16,146 nucleotides of DNA from Flammeovirgaceae bacterium UBA4659 (GCA_002405445.1 DHLV01000246.1:1-16146), one strand, 5' to 3'. Shown: positions 9,501 to 16,146, counted from the stretch's first letter. Notes: a model not told the origin generated them from the letters alone. Made by a program: numbers and translations.

Positions 9501-10053
9501 GCTGACTGATTTTAACGTGGTGGCGGATCTCTCCGGAGTGCTTACCCCTTCAGTCACTGTTAGCAACCTGGGCAACCTGCCTGTCAACCAGCCGGATCTG
9601 GTTCTGGAAGTGGAGTCGGCAGGTCTCATCCAAAAAAAACTACAGGTACAAATACTGCCGGGTCAAACAGTTTCGGTGCCCATCGATTTGCGCATTGTAC
9701 CGCGCTGGGCATCCTACCTATGTGCCGAATTGGTGGTTCCCAACAATGTTGCCGATTTTGACAGGCGAAGATGCCTGCCGCTCGGCAACAATGAGGTGTT
9801 TTTTTCCCCCTACCCCAATCCAGCACGAGACATCTTGAACTTCGACTGGGTGAGCACGCAACCGCGCCCCGTGACGGCAATCGTTTTTGGCCCGGGTGGT
9901 AGTGAGGTGCTGCGCCACCAGTTCACATCGGTGGCGTCAGGCTTGAACCGCCTGCAGTTAATTACCAGCCAACTCCCAAACGGGGTTTACCATGTTCTTT
10001 ACTCAGACGGTGCCGTAACGAAATCTTTTAGTTTTGCGGTCGCTAATCGTTGA
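6523..10053 (+). CDS. Exported PKD-repeat surface protein with T9SS sorting domain
   Basis: A 1176-residue secreted protein. Residues 1-20 form a signal peptide (MKQVFVAVVLMYSSVHVNGQ). Residues about 70-365 hold six repeats of roughly 45-55 residues built on a W/F-Y-x-FV ... L-x-RL-x-FG pattern (FVCDRAGNKLIRLDFG is the clearest), probably a beta-propeller. From about 390 to 990 come six to eight Ig-like PKD or PKD-related domains, each opening with a C-x-x-x-x-x-x-F pattern; the best are WSFGDGNT (about 611), WAFGDPASG (about 697) and WRFGDT (about 938). A CARDB-like strand-rich region (about 990-1085) follows. The end, FFSPYPNPARDILNF to GVYHVLYSDG, is a type A T9SS C-terminal sorting domain, which directs passage through the outer membrane and cleavage with surface attachment or release. 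Likely role: adhesion or gliding-associated surface structure (inference). It overlaps the upstream GT4 gene by ATGA. Confidence 0.9.
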   Translation: MKQVFVAVVLMYSSVHVNGQLFSVDIPTNACSEQNILLKNNAVTNPTWVEWDFCQGDLHGDNPTVKVATSSSQLPVGSTLARASGKWYGFVCDRAGNKLIRLDFGTDLANKNPQLVNLGNLGGDLSQPQGIKIVEHQNNFYAFVNNLGSNALVRISFGTSLENSIVSSSVLLSGSGFDNGGMDVAFDGTSWVIGLTSSNQLAMFNLGSSPANNVSSSFFTSSIADVQNIGGLDFVSENGRWYAFVCGYTSATFHRLNFGSNLFSNPTAVKLNVSTPHLPYGLQVEKDDGEWMLFGATLFGNLVRLNLGFDVENNNPVYKDIGTFGLLFNTLKLSLARSKSKWIALSTRFDTGDYFLIDFPTVPCFFNKAHAANLDTITLKPLSPGTYHVSFEANDVSGTRVLTSRQVNVAALKSPAISVTNTFCLGTPSQFNISSGSSVAEVLWDFNNDWIVDSNSFSPQYTFPTAGTKQVAIQVRDSQGCLNYISKSTTVFTKPSSQFNLVNPSPICTNQSLTFTNTSTVDLGSNPDWQWSVNGTPVSVSRNLDFTFANTNPQQITLQASIPGCSTTSIQTINTLVQGPLANFTSPATACQQGTISFTNTTLGSVTGFAWSFGDGNTATTTHASNTYPNIGTYAVTLQANNAAGCQNTATKSITVYSKPQPDFSLGLPPFSCAGSASQFTDQTPAPTDSNIAAWQWAFGDPASGTSAARNPSYAYTTAGNYNVTLTATSNFGCTNSTQKTVTISPSPQAAFTNSVACVGTPTQFTDASLGSIRSRLWTIQGNSFTSAVVPFSFVGAGSYPVVLTVTANNNCISQISKNIVVPVPPSLDFSAQAACNTNPTLFAEVTAGADVPVSQTWNFAGLGIGAGATAQFTFNTTGTYTVQLQSTRQSGCVFSITKNVNIIQGPVADFTPSVDVGGPPLTVNFNNMSSGASSYLWRFGDTANTTSTQLNPSFIFTDLGVYAVKLTATNAIGCSFTASKPITVLVPNINVVLTDFNVVADLSGVLTPSVTVSNLGNLPVNQPDLVLEVESAGLIQKKLQVQILPGQTVSVPIDLRIVPRWASYLCAELVVPNNVADFDRRRCLPLGNNEVFFSPYPNPARDILNFDWVSTQPRPVTAIVFGPGGSEVLRHQFTSVASGLNRLQLITSQLPNGVYHVLYSDGAVTKSFSFAVANR

Positions 10054-10132
10054 CATTCACCAAATTTAGTTTGGATTTGTACATTTTTCTTGGGATTTTA
10101 TTCCAATATTTGTCTGGCAAACGTACAAGGAA

Positions 10133-10600
10133 ATGAAGGTAAAACTGGACCCCACTGATCGCAAGATTTTAGAACTATTGCAGCGAGATTCAAACATCAC
10201 AAACGCCCAACTTGCCCAGGAAATTGGTCTTTCCCCTGCGCCCACACTCGAAAGGGTAAAGAAGATGGAAACCATGGGTGTCATTAAAAGCTATCATGCA
10301 GTGATAGACCTGGCGAAAGTTGGATTGGGAGTATGCACTTTGGTAACAGTGTCTCTCAAAGGACACAACAAAGAAAACATCAACGCATTTATGAAAGCAG
10401 TGAACAATGTTCCTGAAGTGGTGGAATGCCACCATGTAACGGGTAGCGCTGATTTTGTTTTGAAAATTGTGGCGGCAGATATACCATCTTACCAAAACCT
10501 GATGTTGGAAAAGTTGTCTAATATAGAGGTGGTAGACAACATGCAGACGACCATTATTTTATCTACTTTGAAAGACAGCAAAGTTGTGCCGTTGCCATGA
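10133..10600 (+). CDS. Lrp/AsnC family transcriptional regulator
   Basis: A 155-residue protein of the usual family length. Residues 5-50 (LDPTDRKILELLQRDSNITNAQLAQEIGLS, in part) are the winged helix-turn-helix DNA-binding domain; about 65-150 form the RAM/AsnC effector-binding domain, with VPEVVECHHVTGSADFVLKI in the expected position. Such proteins assemble as octamers and respond to amino acids or related ligands; the ligand here is unknown. The ATG at 10133 is 79 bases after the PKD gene stop, so it probably has its own promoter in that gap, and family members are often autoregulated. The stop overlaps the next ATG (ATGA), coupling it to the phosphoribosyltransferase, which may be a target or functional partner. 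Confidence 0.93.
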   Translation: MKVKLDPTDRKILELLQRDSNITNAQLAQEIGLSPAPTLERVKKMETMGVIKSYHAVIDLAKVGLGVCTLVTVSLKGHNKENINAFMKAVNNVPEVVECHHVTGSADFVLKIVAADIPSYQNLMLEKLSNIEVVDNMQTTIILSTLKDSKVVPLP

Positions 10601-11106
10601 GCAAAGTGATCGAAAAAACACTTGTGTTAACCGGCCCGCAGATCAATCAGAAGATAAAACGGATTGCATTTGAGGTTTTTGAAAATAATCCAAAAGAGAA
10701 ATCGCTGGTGCTGGCCGGTATCGATGGGCAGGGCTACGTATTGGCAAAGTTGTTGGCCAAAGAAGTTAAGTCCATTGCTGGCATAGAGACCCACGTCATC
10801 AAAGTTTTGGTTGACAAAATGGCACCTGCCCAGTGTGATGTACAGGTAAATGCCCCAGCTGCCGGTTACAAAAAGAAGGTGGTAATTTTGGTGGATGATG
10901 TGTTGAACAGTGGCCGAACCCTTGCCTATGCCATGAAACCTTTTTTGGAAGCCGGTGTCAGGAAAATGGAAGTAGCCGTGCTGGTCAACCGAAGTCGCAC
11001 GTCTTTCCCCATCATGCCAGCATATACAGGTTATGAATTGGCTACAACCTTAACAGACCATGTTGAGGTGCAGCTTGGCAAAGAGGCGGCTGTTTATTTG
11101 TTGTAA
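10597..11106 (+). CDS. PyrR-like phosphoribosyltransferase
   Basis: A 169-residue type I phosphoribosyltransferase. The PRPP-binding signature VVILVDDVLNSGRTL is at about residues 95-109, preceded by the loop LAGIDGQGYVLAKLL (about 40-54) that corresponds to the pyrophosphate-binding strand and helix; the C-terminal VQLGKEAAVYLL resembles the hood end of PyrR/hypoxanthine-type enzymes. Overall length and order resemble PyrR (uracil phosphoribosyltransferase/attenuator), but no pyr genes are nearby and no RNA-binding evidence is visible, so a specific base substrate is not assigned. Coupled to the Lrp regulator by a 4-nt ATGA overlap. An AT-rich inverted repeat lies immediately after the stop. 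Confidence 0.85.
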   Translation: MSKVIEKTLVLTGPQINQKIKRIAFEVFENNPKEKSLVLAGIDGQGYVLAKLLAKEVKSIAGIETHVIKVLVDKMAPAQCDVQVNAPAAGYKKKVVILVDDVLNSGRTLAYAMKPFLEAGVRKMEVAVLVNRSRTSFPIMPAYTGYELATTLTDHVEVQLGKEAAVYLL

Positions 11107-11140
11107 AATTTCAGACCGTACGTATTGCGGATGAAATTTT
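11105..11140. terminator. Possible AT-rich stem-loop terminator
   Basis: AAAATTTCA (11105-11113) is repeated inverted as TGAAATTTT (11132-11140), with an inner CCG (11116-11118)/CGG (11128-11130) pairing. It overlaps the phosphoribosyltransferase stop and precedes the panB remnant. The GC core is weak and the T-run short, so termination is plausible but unproven. Confidence 0.4.
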
Positions 11141-11164
11141 GAATTTTAAATCCGAAATCAATGC

Positions 11165-12000
11165 ATGATGCCTGTTGAAAAAAATGCAGCGCTAAAGAAA
11201 ATCACCATCCATCAGCTGCGCGGTATGACGGCACGTGCTGAGGAAATGGTCATGCTCACTGCTTACGATAACAGCATGGCAAGAATAATCGACTGGGCAG
11301 GAATTGCGGTGGTTTTGCGGGCGACTCGGCCAGCGATGTCATTGCGGGGGATAAAACAACGATGCTGATCATGCTCTGTCAAACAATTTACCAAGCACCT
11401 TTGCCAGGAAAGGCAATAAAACGTGAATTGGTGGTGGTCGATATTGTATTGGGTTGTTATCAAGTCAGTTCGATTGAGGCGTTTTGGCCATCGATTCGTA
11501 CCCTGAAGGAGGCGGGTGCCCATGCCGTGAAGTTAGAAGTTGGCGATAAAGCAAAAGATTCAGTTTTGCGAATATTGTGTGCCAGAGTGTCTGTGGTGGG
11601 TCACCAGTGTTTAACCCAACAGTCCGTTGACAAATTCAAAACCTATACGGTACACGTGCTCGAGAAGAAGCTCACAAACTGATATAGGATGCAGAGAAAT
11701 TCTACAGTGATGTGGTTGCTTTGGGTTGGTGCTGGAGAGAATCAACGCAGCTCTGGCCAACGTGGTGGCCGGTCGGCTTTAAATCCCAGTTATCTGGATT
11801 GGTGCCGGGCCGGATATAGATGGCCAGGCGTTGGAGATGCAAGATTTGTTAGGTATCACACAAGAGTTTAAGCCCTGCTTTTTGTGCGGGCATGCGGATT
11901 TGATTGATTTGATCACGCAGGCTGTGGGCAAGTACATTGACGATGTAAAACCATTTGAATTCCCATATCAAGATGAAAATTATGGAAGCTTTTCTTATTG
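11165..12000 (+). pseudogene. panB: 3-methyl-2-oxobutanoate hydroxymethyltransferase remnant (panB)
   Basis: PanB makes ketopantoate from alpha-ketoisovalerate and methylene-tetrahydrofolate in pantothenate/CoA synthesis. A full-length copy can be followed in order but broken. ATG 11165/11168: KITIHQLRG, MLTAYDNSMARIIDWAGI; frameshift near 11318; GDSASDVIAGDKTTM, IKRELVVVD, GAHAVKLE, LTQQSVDKF, TYTV; frameshift near 11653; RAREEAHKL, in-frame TAG 11685, DAEKFYSDVVAL; frameshift near 11724; LERINAALANVV, in-frame TAA 11780, IGAGPDIDGQ, DLLGITQEFKP, and a C-terminal VGKYIDDVK. Normally invariant segments are also altered (GHQCLTQQS where GHLGLTPQS is usual; CFLCGHADL where RFLRRYADL is usual), which argues for real decay rather than sequencing error. 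The ancestral stop appears lost, the last frame reading on to 12058. The exact 3' limit is approximate. Confidence 0.88.
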
Positions 12001-12893
12001 GTATCACATTTATATTATCCCCAGCGTTGACGTTGTCTCAGGTCACACGGTATCTTGATGAGCAAGGTACTGACACTGATAGTGCAAGAGCGATTTATGT
12101 GGTGATGTATTTGGATAAGCTATCGAAATCGTATTATCTCAACCCAAAAAGAATTCGCTACGAAGAGACGCAGGCAGATGATGGCCTAGTGACGAGAACA
12201 CAGTATTATCGAACAGGTCAAATTATGGCAGTGGGCAGCGTGAAAAACGGTAGACCAGCCCGTTCAGTGAAATCCTTTTATGAAAACGGAAAGCCCCAAG
12301 GAGAACTTGAGTTTGAGCATTTTGAACTGACGAGAGTTTCCATTGTGCGTGTTATCAACTATTGGGACTCCATCGGTAATAAAATTATTGATAATGGAAA
12401 CGGGCAGTGTACGTGTGTTTTAAACCCGTTTGAAAATGCCACTGTTGCAGAAAATGGTAAAATTGTCAATCAACTGAAAGAGGGCGAGTGGACAGCCAAC
12501 ACAGCAATATACTCTTATCGGGAAACCTACGAAAATGGTCAACTTCAGCGTGGAACACTGAACTATCGCGGTGAGTCTTTTGATTACAATGTAATCGAAG
12601 AAAGCGCACAGCCGGCAGGCGGCATGGAGGCGCTTTATGCGCATGTGGGCCGCGTCATGAAGTACCCCGTGAAAGCCAGACGACAAGGAATTCAGGGAAG
12701 GGTTATTGTGCAATTTGTGGTTCAAAAAGACGGCACACTAACGGATACCCACGTCATAAATGGGATTGGCGGTGGCTGTGATGAAGAAGCCATTCGTGCA
12801 ATCATGTCTTCACCAAAGTGGAAACCGGGCAAGCAACGAGGGCGGCCTGTGAAGCAACGGTATATGTTGCCGATTCAGTTCAGGTTGGGATAG
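11973..12893 (+). CDS. TonB C-terminal-domain protein with YwqK-like repeats
   Basis: A 306-residue predicted periplasmic protein. ATG 11973 gives MKIMEAFLIGITFILSPALTLSQ, a plausible signal peptide with a short basic start and a hydrophobic core (ATG 11982 is an alternative). Residues about 75-120 contain tyrosine/asparagine/glycine-rich segments such as YYRTGQIMAVG and FYENGKPQGELEF, like the YwqK/MORN-type beta-hairpin repeats common in Bacteroidota proteins. Residues about 216-305 (MKYPVKARRQGIQGRVIVQFVV ... AIRAIMSSPKWKPG, in part) form a TonB C-terminal domain, which in energy transducers binds the TonB box of outer-membrane receptors. No long proline-rich spacer is present, so it may be a TonB-like accessory rather than a classical transducer. 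The start lies inside the 3' end of the panB remnant. Confidence 0.85.
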   Translation: MKIMEAFLIGITFILSPALTLSQVTRYLDEQGTDTDSARAIYVVMYLDKLSKSYYLNPKRIRYEETQADDGLVTRTQYYRTGQIMAVGSVKNGRPARSVKSFYENGKPQGELEFEHFELTRVSIVRVINYWDSIGNKIIDNGNGQCTCVLNPFENATVAENGKIVNQLKEGEWTANTAIYSYRETYENGQLQRGTLNYRGESFDYNVIEESAQPAGGMEALYAHVGRVMKYPVKARRQGIQGRVIVQFVVQKDGTLTDTHVINGIGGGCDEEAIRAIMSSPKWKPGKQRGRPVKQRYMLPIQFRLG

Positions 12894-12912
12894 AACTTAT
12901 TTTTGTACTTTG
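12885..12912 (+). promoter_or_regulatory. Candidate Bacteroidota promoter for icd
   Basis: TTG (12885-12887) and TACTTTG (12906-12912), spaced by 18 bases, approximate the -33 TTTG / -7 TAnnTTTG consensus of the group. The -7 box is one base short of the consensus. It begins in the 3' end of the TonB-domain gene and lies about 20 bases before the icd ATG. Confidence 0.4.
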
Positions 12913-12932
12913 CCAACGAAATACACACCAAT

Positions 12933-14159
12933 ATGAGCAACCAAAAAATAACGATCTCTAACGGAAAACTGAATGTGCCAGACAACCCGACCATCCCTTT
13001 CATAGAGGGCGATGGCACCGGAATAGACATTTGGCCGGCCTCCCGGCATGTATTTGATGCGGCAGTTGAGAAGGCCTACAACGGCAAGCGCAAAATCACC
13101 TGGAAAGAAGTACTGGCGGGCGAGAAGGCTTTCAATAAAACGGGCAATTGGATGCCCGAAGAAACGCTTACAATTTTCCGTGAGTATTTGGTGGGCATAA
13201 AAGGCCCGTTGACTACACCGGTGGGTGGAGGCATTCGCTCGTTGAATGTGGCTTTGCGCCAGGAGCTCGACTTGTACGCGTGTGTGCGCCCGGTGCGCTG
13301 GTTTACGGGCGTGCCGTCTCCAGTAAAGGAGCCGCAAAAAACCGACATGTGCATCTTCCGCGAGAATACCGAAGACATCTACGCGGGCATCGAGTTTCAG
13401 CAGGGCAGTGACGATAACAAGAAATTCATGGCCTTCTTCAAAGAAAACTTTTCAAAGCAGTACAAGAAAATCCGTTTCCCCGAAACATCCGGCATTGGCA
13501 TTAAGCCTGTTTCGAAAGAAGGAACGGAGCGTTTGGTGCGCTCGGCTATTCAATATGCCATCGACCAAAAGAAGCCCAACGTAACGTTGGTCCACAAGGG
13601 CAATATCATGAAGTTTACCGAGGGCGGATTCCGCGATTGGGGCTACGCCTTGGCAAAAAATGAATTTGGTGCCACAGAGTTAAATGGTGGCCCGTGGATG
13701 GTGATGGAAAAAAACGGGCATAAAATTGTAATTAAAGACGCGATTGCCGATGCTTTCTTGCAGCAAATTTTGTTGCGCCCCGATGAGTACTCCGTAGTGG
13801 CCACGTTGAATTTGAATGGCGACTATATTTCTGATGCGCTGGCTGCCATTGTAGGTGGTATTGGCATCGCACCGGGTGGTAACGTGAACTATATCACTGG
13901 CCACGCGATTTTTGAGGCAACACACGGCACCGCACCTAAGTACGCTGGCCAAGATAAGGTAAACCCTGGGTCGGTAATTCTTTCGGGTGTGATGATGCTG
14001 GAGTATATGGGCTGGCAAGAGGCTGCAGACTTGATTATCAAAGGCTTGGAAGGAGCCATCTCGGCCAAGCGCGTAACATACGATTTCCACCGACTGATGG
14101 AAGGTGCAACGCTTTTGAAGTGTTCAGAGTTTGGGCAAGAGGTGGTGAAGAATATGTAA
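12933..14159 (+). CDS. icd: NADP-dependent isocitrate dehydrogenase
   Basis: A 408-residue homodimeric-type isocitrate dehydrogenase closely resembling the E. coli enzyme throughout. It oxidatively decarboxylates isocitrate to 2-oxoglutarate in the TCA cycle, producing NADPH. Visible features: [12 protein letters not shown] near the N-terminus; [16 protein letters not shown] with Ser103 at the position of the E. coli phosphorylated serine and the arginines that bind isocitrate; [26 protein letters not shown] with metal-binding aspartates; and [17 protein letters not shown], where Lys-Tyr, together with TYDFHRLM (Tyr and Arg), marks NADP rather than NAD preference. The open frame extends back to 12903, but ATG 12933 gives the natural N-terminus. 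A promoter-like element precedes it and a strong terminator follows 23 bases after the stop, so it is likely a monocistronic unit. Confidence 0.97.
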   Translation: MSNQKITISNGKLNVPDNPTIPFIEGDGTGIDIWPASRHVFDAAVEKAYNGKRKITWKEVLAGEKAFNKTGNWMPEETLTIFREYLVGIKGPLTTPVGGGIRSLNVALRQELDLYACVRPVRWFTGVPSPVKEPQKTDMCIFRENTEDIYAGIEFQQGSDDNKKFMAFFKENFSKQYKKIRFPETSGIGIKPVSKEGTERLVRSAIQYAIDQKKPNVTLVHKGNIMKFTEGGFRDWGYALAKNEFGATELNGGPWMVMEKNGHKIVIKDAIADAFLQQILLRPDEYSVVATLNLNGDYISDALAAIVGGIGIAPGGNVNYITGHAIFEATHGTAPKYAGQDKVNPGSVILSGVMMLEYMGWQEAADLIIKGLEGAISAKRVTYDFHRLMEGATLLKCSEFGQEVVKNM

Positions 14160-14182
14160 TTATTGAGCTTGCGAATAATTGG

Positions 14183-14211
14183 AAAAGCTGCCAGACATGG
14201 CAGCTTTTTTT
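14183..14211 (+). terminator. Rho-independent terminator after icd
   Basis: A perfect 11-bp stem, AAAAGCTGCCA (14183-14193) with TGGCAGCTTTT (14198-14208), a GACA loop and a run of T to 14211. The A-tract on the 5' side means it could also act on the minus strand. Confidence 0.92.
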
Positions 14212-14527
14212 GTGTAGCTCACACTGACACAGGGTTTTTGTCACCCCGAGCGTGGCGAAGGGTAGCGAAGCCATCAGCAACAACGCATAGGCGGCTGGCG
14301 CGGCCGGAGACTTTGGATTGATGGCTATTGCCACTTGGTGAAAGGCCGGACTCAAACAGACCATCGTCAATAAAACCGAAAACCAGATTGCCCTCATAGA
14401 CTGAAATGAATTTGTGTTTAACTGATAAACATATGCCAATTTATCACCAAAGGGAACAACTACTTTTATCCTGCGTGAAGAACCTAATGCTACATTTCGC
14501 TATTGAAAAAAATTGATTTCACCCACC
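14212..14527. other. Gene-free region between icd terminator and rpsL promoter
   Basis: About 315 bases with no supported gene on either strand. The first part (about 14240-14350) is GC-rich and includes a possible dispersed repeat; the later part (about 14380-14527) is AT-rich and ends at the rpsL promoter. A minus-strand open frame from 14439 passes through the terminator into icd and is not considered a gene. Confidence 0.6.
14240..14270. repeat. Possible dispersed REP-like element
   Basis: GTCACCCCGAGCGTGGCGAA followed by GGGTAGCGAAG. The pattern GTCA-(C/T)CC-(C/T)GAGCG-x-(G/A)GCGAAG is one I associate with short intergenic repeats found many times in some bacterial genomes. Only one copy is in this window, so the repeat status cannot be shown here. 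Confidence 0.35.
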
Positions 14528-14528
14528 T

Positions 14529-14559
14529 TTTGCAGGTTTGCGCATTTATAGTACCTTTG
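14529..14559 (+). promoter_or_regulatory. Bacteroidota-type promoter of the str operon
   Basis: TTTG at 14529-14532 and TACCTTTG at 14552-14559, separated by 19 bases, match the -33 TTTG and -7 TAnnTTTG consensus of the primary sigma factor of this phylum exactly. Transcription would begin about 5-7 bases downstream, leaving a roughly 30-base AT-rich leader before the rpsL ATG. Confidence 0.85.
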
Positions 14560-14596
14560 CAGTCCTTATTTTAAAGGGTAAAAAAACAAAACATAA

Positions 14597-15019
14597 ATGC
14601 CTACCATTCAGCAACTTGTGAGAAAAGGAAGGGAAAAATTGACATTCAAGTCAAAGTCGCCTGCCTTAGATTCGTCCCCCCAACGCAGGGGTGTTTGTAC
14701 CCGCGTGTACACCACAACGCCTAAAAAGCCTAATTCTGCAATGCGTAAAGTAGCCCGCGTTCGCTTAACCAACCAGAAAGAGGTAAACGCCTACATCATG
14801 GGCGAGGGGCACAACTTGCAAGAGCACTCGATTGTGTTGGTACGTGGTGGTCGTGTAAAAGACCTTCCAGGTGTACGTTATCACATCATCCGTGGTGCGT
14901 TGGACACTGCGGGTGTTAACGGTCGCAAGCAAAGCCGCTCTAAATATGGCGCTAAGCGTCCGAAGGCAGGCGCAGCTGCTCCGGCAGCAAAAGGTGCTCC
15001 TGCAAAAGGCAAAAAGTAA
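14597..15019 (+). CDS. rpsL: Ribosomal protein S12
   Basis: A 140-residue small-subunit protein located at the decoding centre, where it monitors codon-anticodon pairing. It begins [13 protein letters not shown], and the conserved loops [21 protein letters not shown] and [17 protein letters not shown] are intact, including the lysines where streptomycin-resistance changes arise in other bacteria; both appear wild type. The body ends at [10 protein letters not shown], and about 18 further residues rich in Ala, Lys, Gly and Pro extend it beyond the 124 residues of E. coli S12. First gene of the str operon, directly behind a consensus promoter, 29 bases before rpsG. Confidence 0.98.
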   Translation: MPTIQQLVRKGREKLTFKSKSPALDSSPQRRGVCTRVYTTTPKKPNSAMRKVARVRLTNQKEVNAYIMGEGHNLQEHSIVLVRGGRVKDLPGVRYHIIRGALDTAGVNGRKQSRSKYGAKRPKAGAAAPAAKGAPAKGKK

Positions 15020-15048
15020 TTGAATAAAGAAGAAAAAGATAGCAACTC

Positions 15049-15519
15049 ATGAGAAAGGCAAAACCCAAGAAAAGATACCTTCTTCCTGACCCAAAGTTTC
15101 AAGATACGCTGGTGACCAAATTTGTGAACTACATGATGCACGATGGCAAGAAAAGCGTTGCTTATGGCATTTTCTATGACGCCATTGAGCAAGTGGAAAA
15201 GAAGGCAGGTGGCGAAAACGGTTTGGAAGTGTGGAAACGCGCCATGAACAATGTAATGCCTGCTGTGGAGGTAAAAAGCCGCAGGGTGGGTGGAGCAACT
15301 TTTCAGGTGCCTGTAGAAATACGCCCCGAGCGCAAAATCAACTTGAGCATCAAATGGTTGATTGAGTATGCACGCGCACGTGGCGAAAAAACGATGAAAG
15401 ATAAATTGGCCAGCGAGATTTTGGCCGCCTCTAAGGGCGAAGGTGCTGCTATCAAAAAGAAAGATGATACCCACCGCATGGCTGAAGCCAACAAGGCATT
15501 CTCTCATTTCAGATTCTAA
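15049..15519 (+). CDS. rpsG: Ribosomal protein S7
   Basis: A 156-residue small-subunit protein, the primary binder that organises the 3' major domain of 16S rRNA (30S head) near the E site. It begins [15 protein letters not shown]; the family core is present: [56 protein letters not shown] (in part) and the C-terminal [18 protein letters not shown]. The length is standard. It lies between rpsL (29-base gap) and fusA (51-base gap), the conserved str-operon order. In E. coli S7 represses translation of its own operon; no equivalent leader structure was identified here. Confidence 0.98.
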   Translation: MRKAKPKKRYLLPDPKFQDTLVTKFVNYMMHDGKKSVAYGIFYDAIEQVEKKAGGENGLEVWKRAMNNVMPAVEVKSRRVGGATFQVPVEIRPERKINLSIKWLIEYARARGEKTMKDKLASEILAASKGEGAAIKKKDDTHRMAEANKAFSHFRF

Positions 15520-15570
15520 AATCCCAACCCAAAGAATAAAAAGTCAAAAATCTAAAATCATTAATCAGAG

Positions 15571-16146
15571 ATGGCAAGGGATTTAAAATTTACAAGAAAC
15601 ATCGGTATTGCTGCGCACATTGATGCTGGTAAGACAACTACCACCGAGCGCATTCTTTATTATGCCGGTGTAAACCATAAAATTGGTGAGGTGCACGAAG
15701 GTGCAGCCACCATGGACTGGATGGCTCAAGAGCAAGAGCGTGGTATCACCATTACCTCTGCTGCTACTACAGTTCATTGGAAGTATAGAAATAATGATTA
15801 TCACGTAAACATCATCGATACGCCAGGCCACGTTGACTTTACTGTTGAGGTAAATCGTTCGCTGCGCGTATTAGATGGTTTGGTGTTTTTGTTCAGCTCT
15901 GTTGATGGCGTGGAGCCCCAATCAGAAACCAACTGGCGTTTGGCAGATAATTACAAAGTTGCCCGTATCGGTTTCGTGAATAAGATGGACCGCTCTGGTG
16001 CTGATTTCCTGGGCGTTTGTAACCAAGTAAAAGAAAAATTAGGTAGCAAGGCCGTTGCGTTGCAATTGCCGATTGGTGCTGAAGATAACTTTAAAGGTGT
16101 GGTTGATTTGATCAACAACCGCGGCATTATTTGGAACGAGCACGAT
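15571..16146 (+). CDS. fusA: Elongation factor G, N-terminal part
   Basis: The first 192 residues of the ribosomal translocase, running off the window end without a stop. ATG 15571 starts [20 protein letters not shown]. The G-domain motifs are complete in the visible part: AHIDAGKTT (P-loop, about residues 15-23), [12 protein letters not shown] (switch I region, about 50-61), DTPGH (about 86-90) and NKMD (about 140-143). EF-G uses GTP hydrolysis to move tRNA and mRNA through the ribosome, and with RRF recycles ribosomes. It follows rpsG after an AT-rich 51-base gap, as usual for the str operon. The visible sequence resembles canonical FusA; whether another EF-G paralog exists elsewhere cannot be told. 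Confidence 0.98.
   Translation, partial: MARDLKFTRNIGIAAHIDAGKTTTTERILYYAGVNHKIGEVHEGAATMDWMAQEQERGITITSAATTVHWKYRNNDYHVNIIDTPGHVDFTVEVNRSLRVLDGLVFLFSSVDGVEPQSETNWRLADNYKVARIGFVNKMDRSGADFLGVCNQVKEKLGSKAVALQLPIGAEDNFKGVVDLINNRGIIWNEHD

Noticed and set aside
10060..10074. Small inverted repeat CCAAA/TTTGG after the PKD gene as a terminator
   Set aside because: The stem is only 5 bp without a GC-rich core or an adjacent T-run, so it is not a convincing terminator.
10090..10112. TTG and TATTTG as a promoter for the Lrp-type regulator
   Set aside because: The spacing is about 14 bases, shorter than expected, and the -7 box is incomplete. A promoter in this gap is likely but I cannot place it.
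12897..13337. Minus-strand open frame of 146 codons opposite icd
   Set aside because: Fully opposite a highly conserved icd; the translated sequence shows no recognisable domain. It is a shadow of icd codon usage.
14038..14439. Minus-strand open frame of 133 codons with a hydrophobic N-terminal stretch
   Set aside because: It runs through the strong icd terminator and into the 3' end of icd, its middle coincides with the possible repeat, and I recognise no family. It is best explained as chance coding in GC-rich intergenic sequence.
14881..15507. Minus-strand open frame of 208 codons opposite rpsL and rpsG
   Set aside because: It lies antisense to two well-supported ribosomal protein genes and has no recognisable features.

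Overview
The window looks like chromosomal DNA of a member of the Bacteroidota, probably the Cytophagales; the assignment is by inference, not by database search. Supporting evidence: a large PKD-repeat protein ends in a type IX secretion (T9SS) C-terminal sorting domain; a textbook Bacteroidota promoter (TTTG, 19 bp, TAccTTTG) lies before rpsL; S12 carries an Ala/Lys/Gly-rich tail; and most starts lack Shine-Dalgarno sequences.

Region 1 (1-6526) is a surface-glycan cluster on the + strand. A 5'-truncated STELLO-like (DUF288) protein, a GT10-type fucosyltransferase-like protein, an uncharacterised protein that may be GT-D-like, a GT2 enzyme and a GT4 enzyme follow each other with every stop codon overlapping the next start. 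A decayed FkbM-family methyltransferase on the - strand interrupts the series. A second GT4 gene with a TTG start and a real Shine-Dalgarno follows and overlaps the next gene by 4 nt.

Region 2 (6523-10053) is one 1176-residue exported protein: signal peptide, about six propeller-like repeats, a series of PKD-like domains and a T9SS sorting domain. It is probably a cell-surface adhesin or gliding-type protein, and its coupling to a glycosyltransferase hints at a link between glycan synthesis and this surface protein.

Region 3 (10133-12893) holds an Lrp/AsnC regulator coupled to a PyrR-like phosphoribosyltransferase, then a heavily decayed panB (ketopantoate hydroxymethyltransferase) with three frameshifts and two internal stops, and a TonB-domain protein whose start lies within the panB remnant.

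Region 4 (12933-16146) is core housekeeping: NADP isocitrate dehydrogenase followed by a strong intrinsic terminator, a roughly 380-base gene-free stretch with a possible dispersed repeat, and the start of the str operon (rpsL, rpsG, fusA; fusA runs off the window).

No tRNA, rRNA, CRISPR array, transposase or integrase was seen. The most notable features are the two pseudogenes, the tightly coupled glycosyltransferase series and the large surface protein attached to it; I see no clear evidence of a wholly new system.
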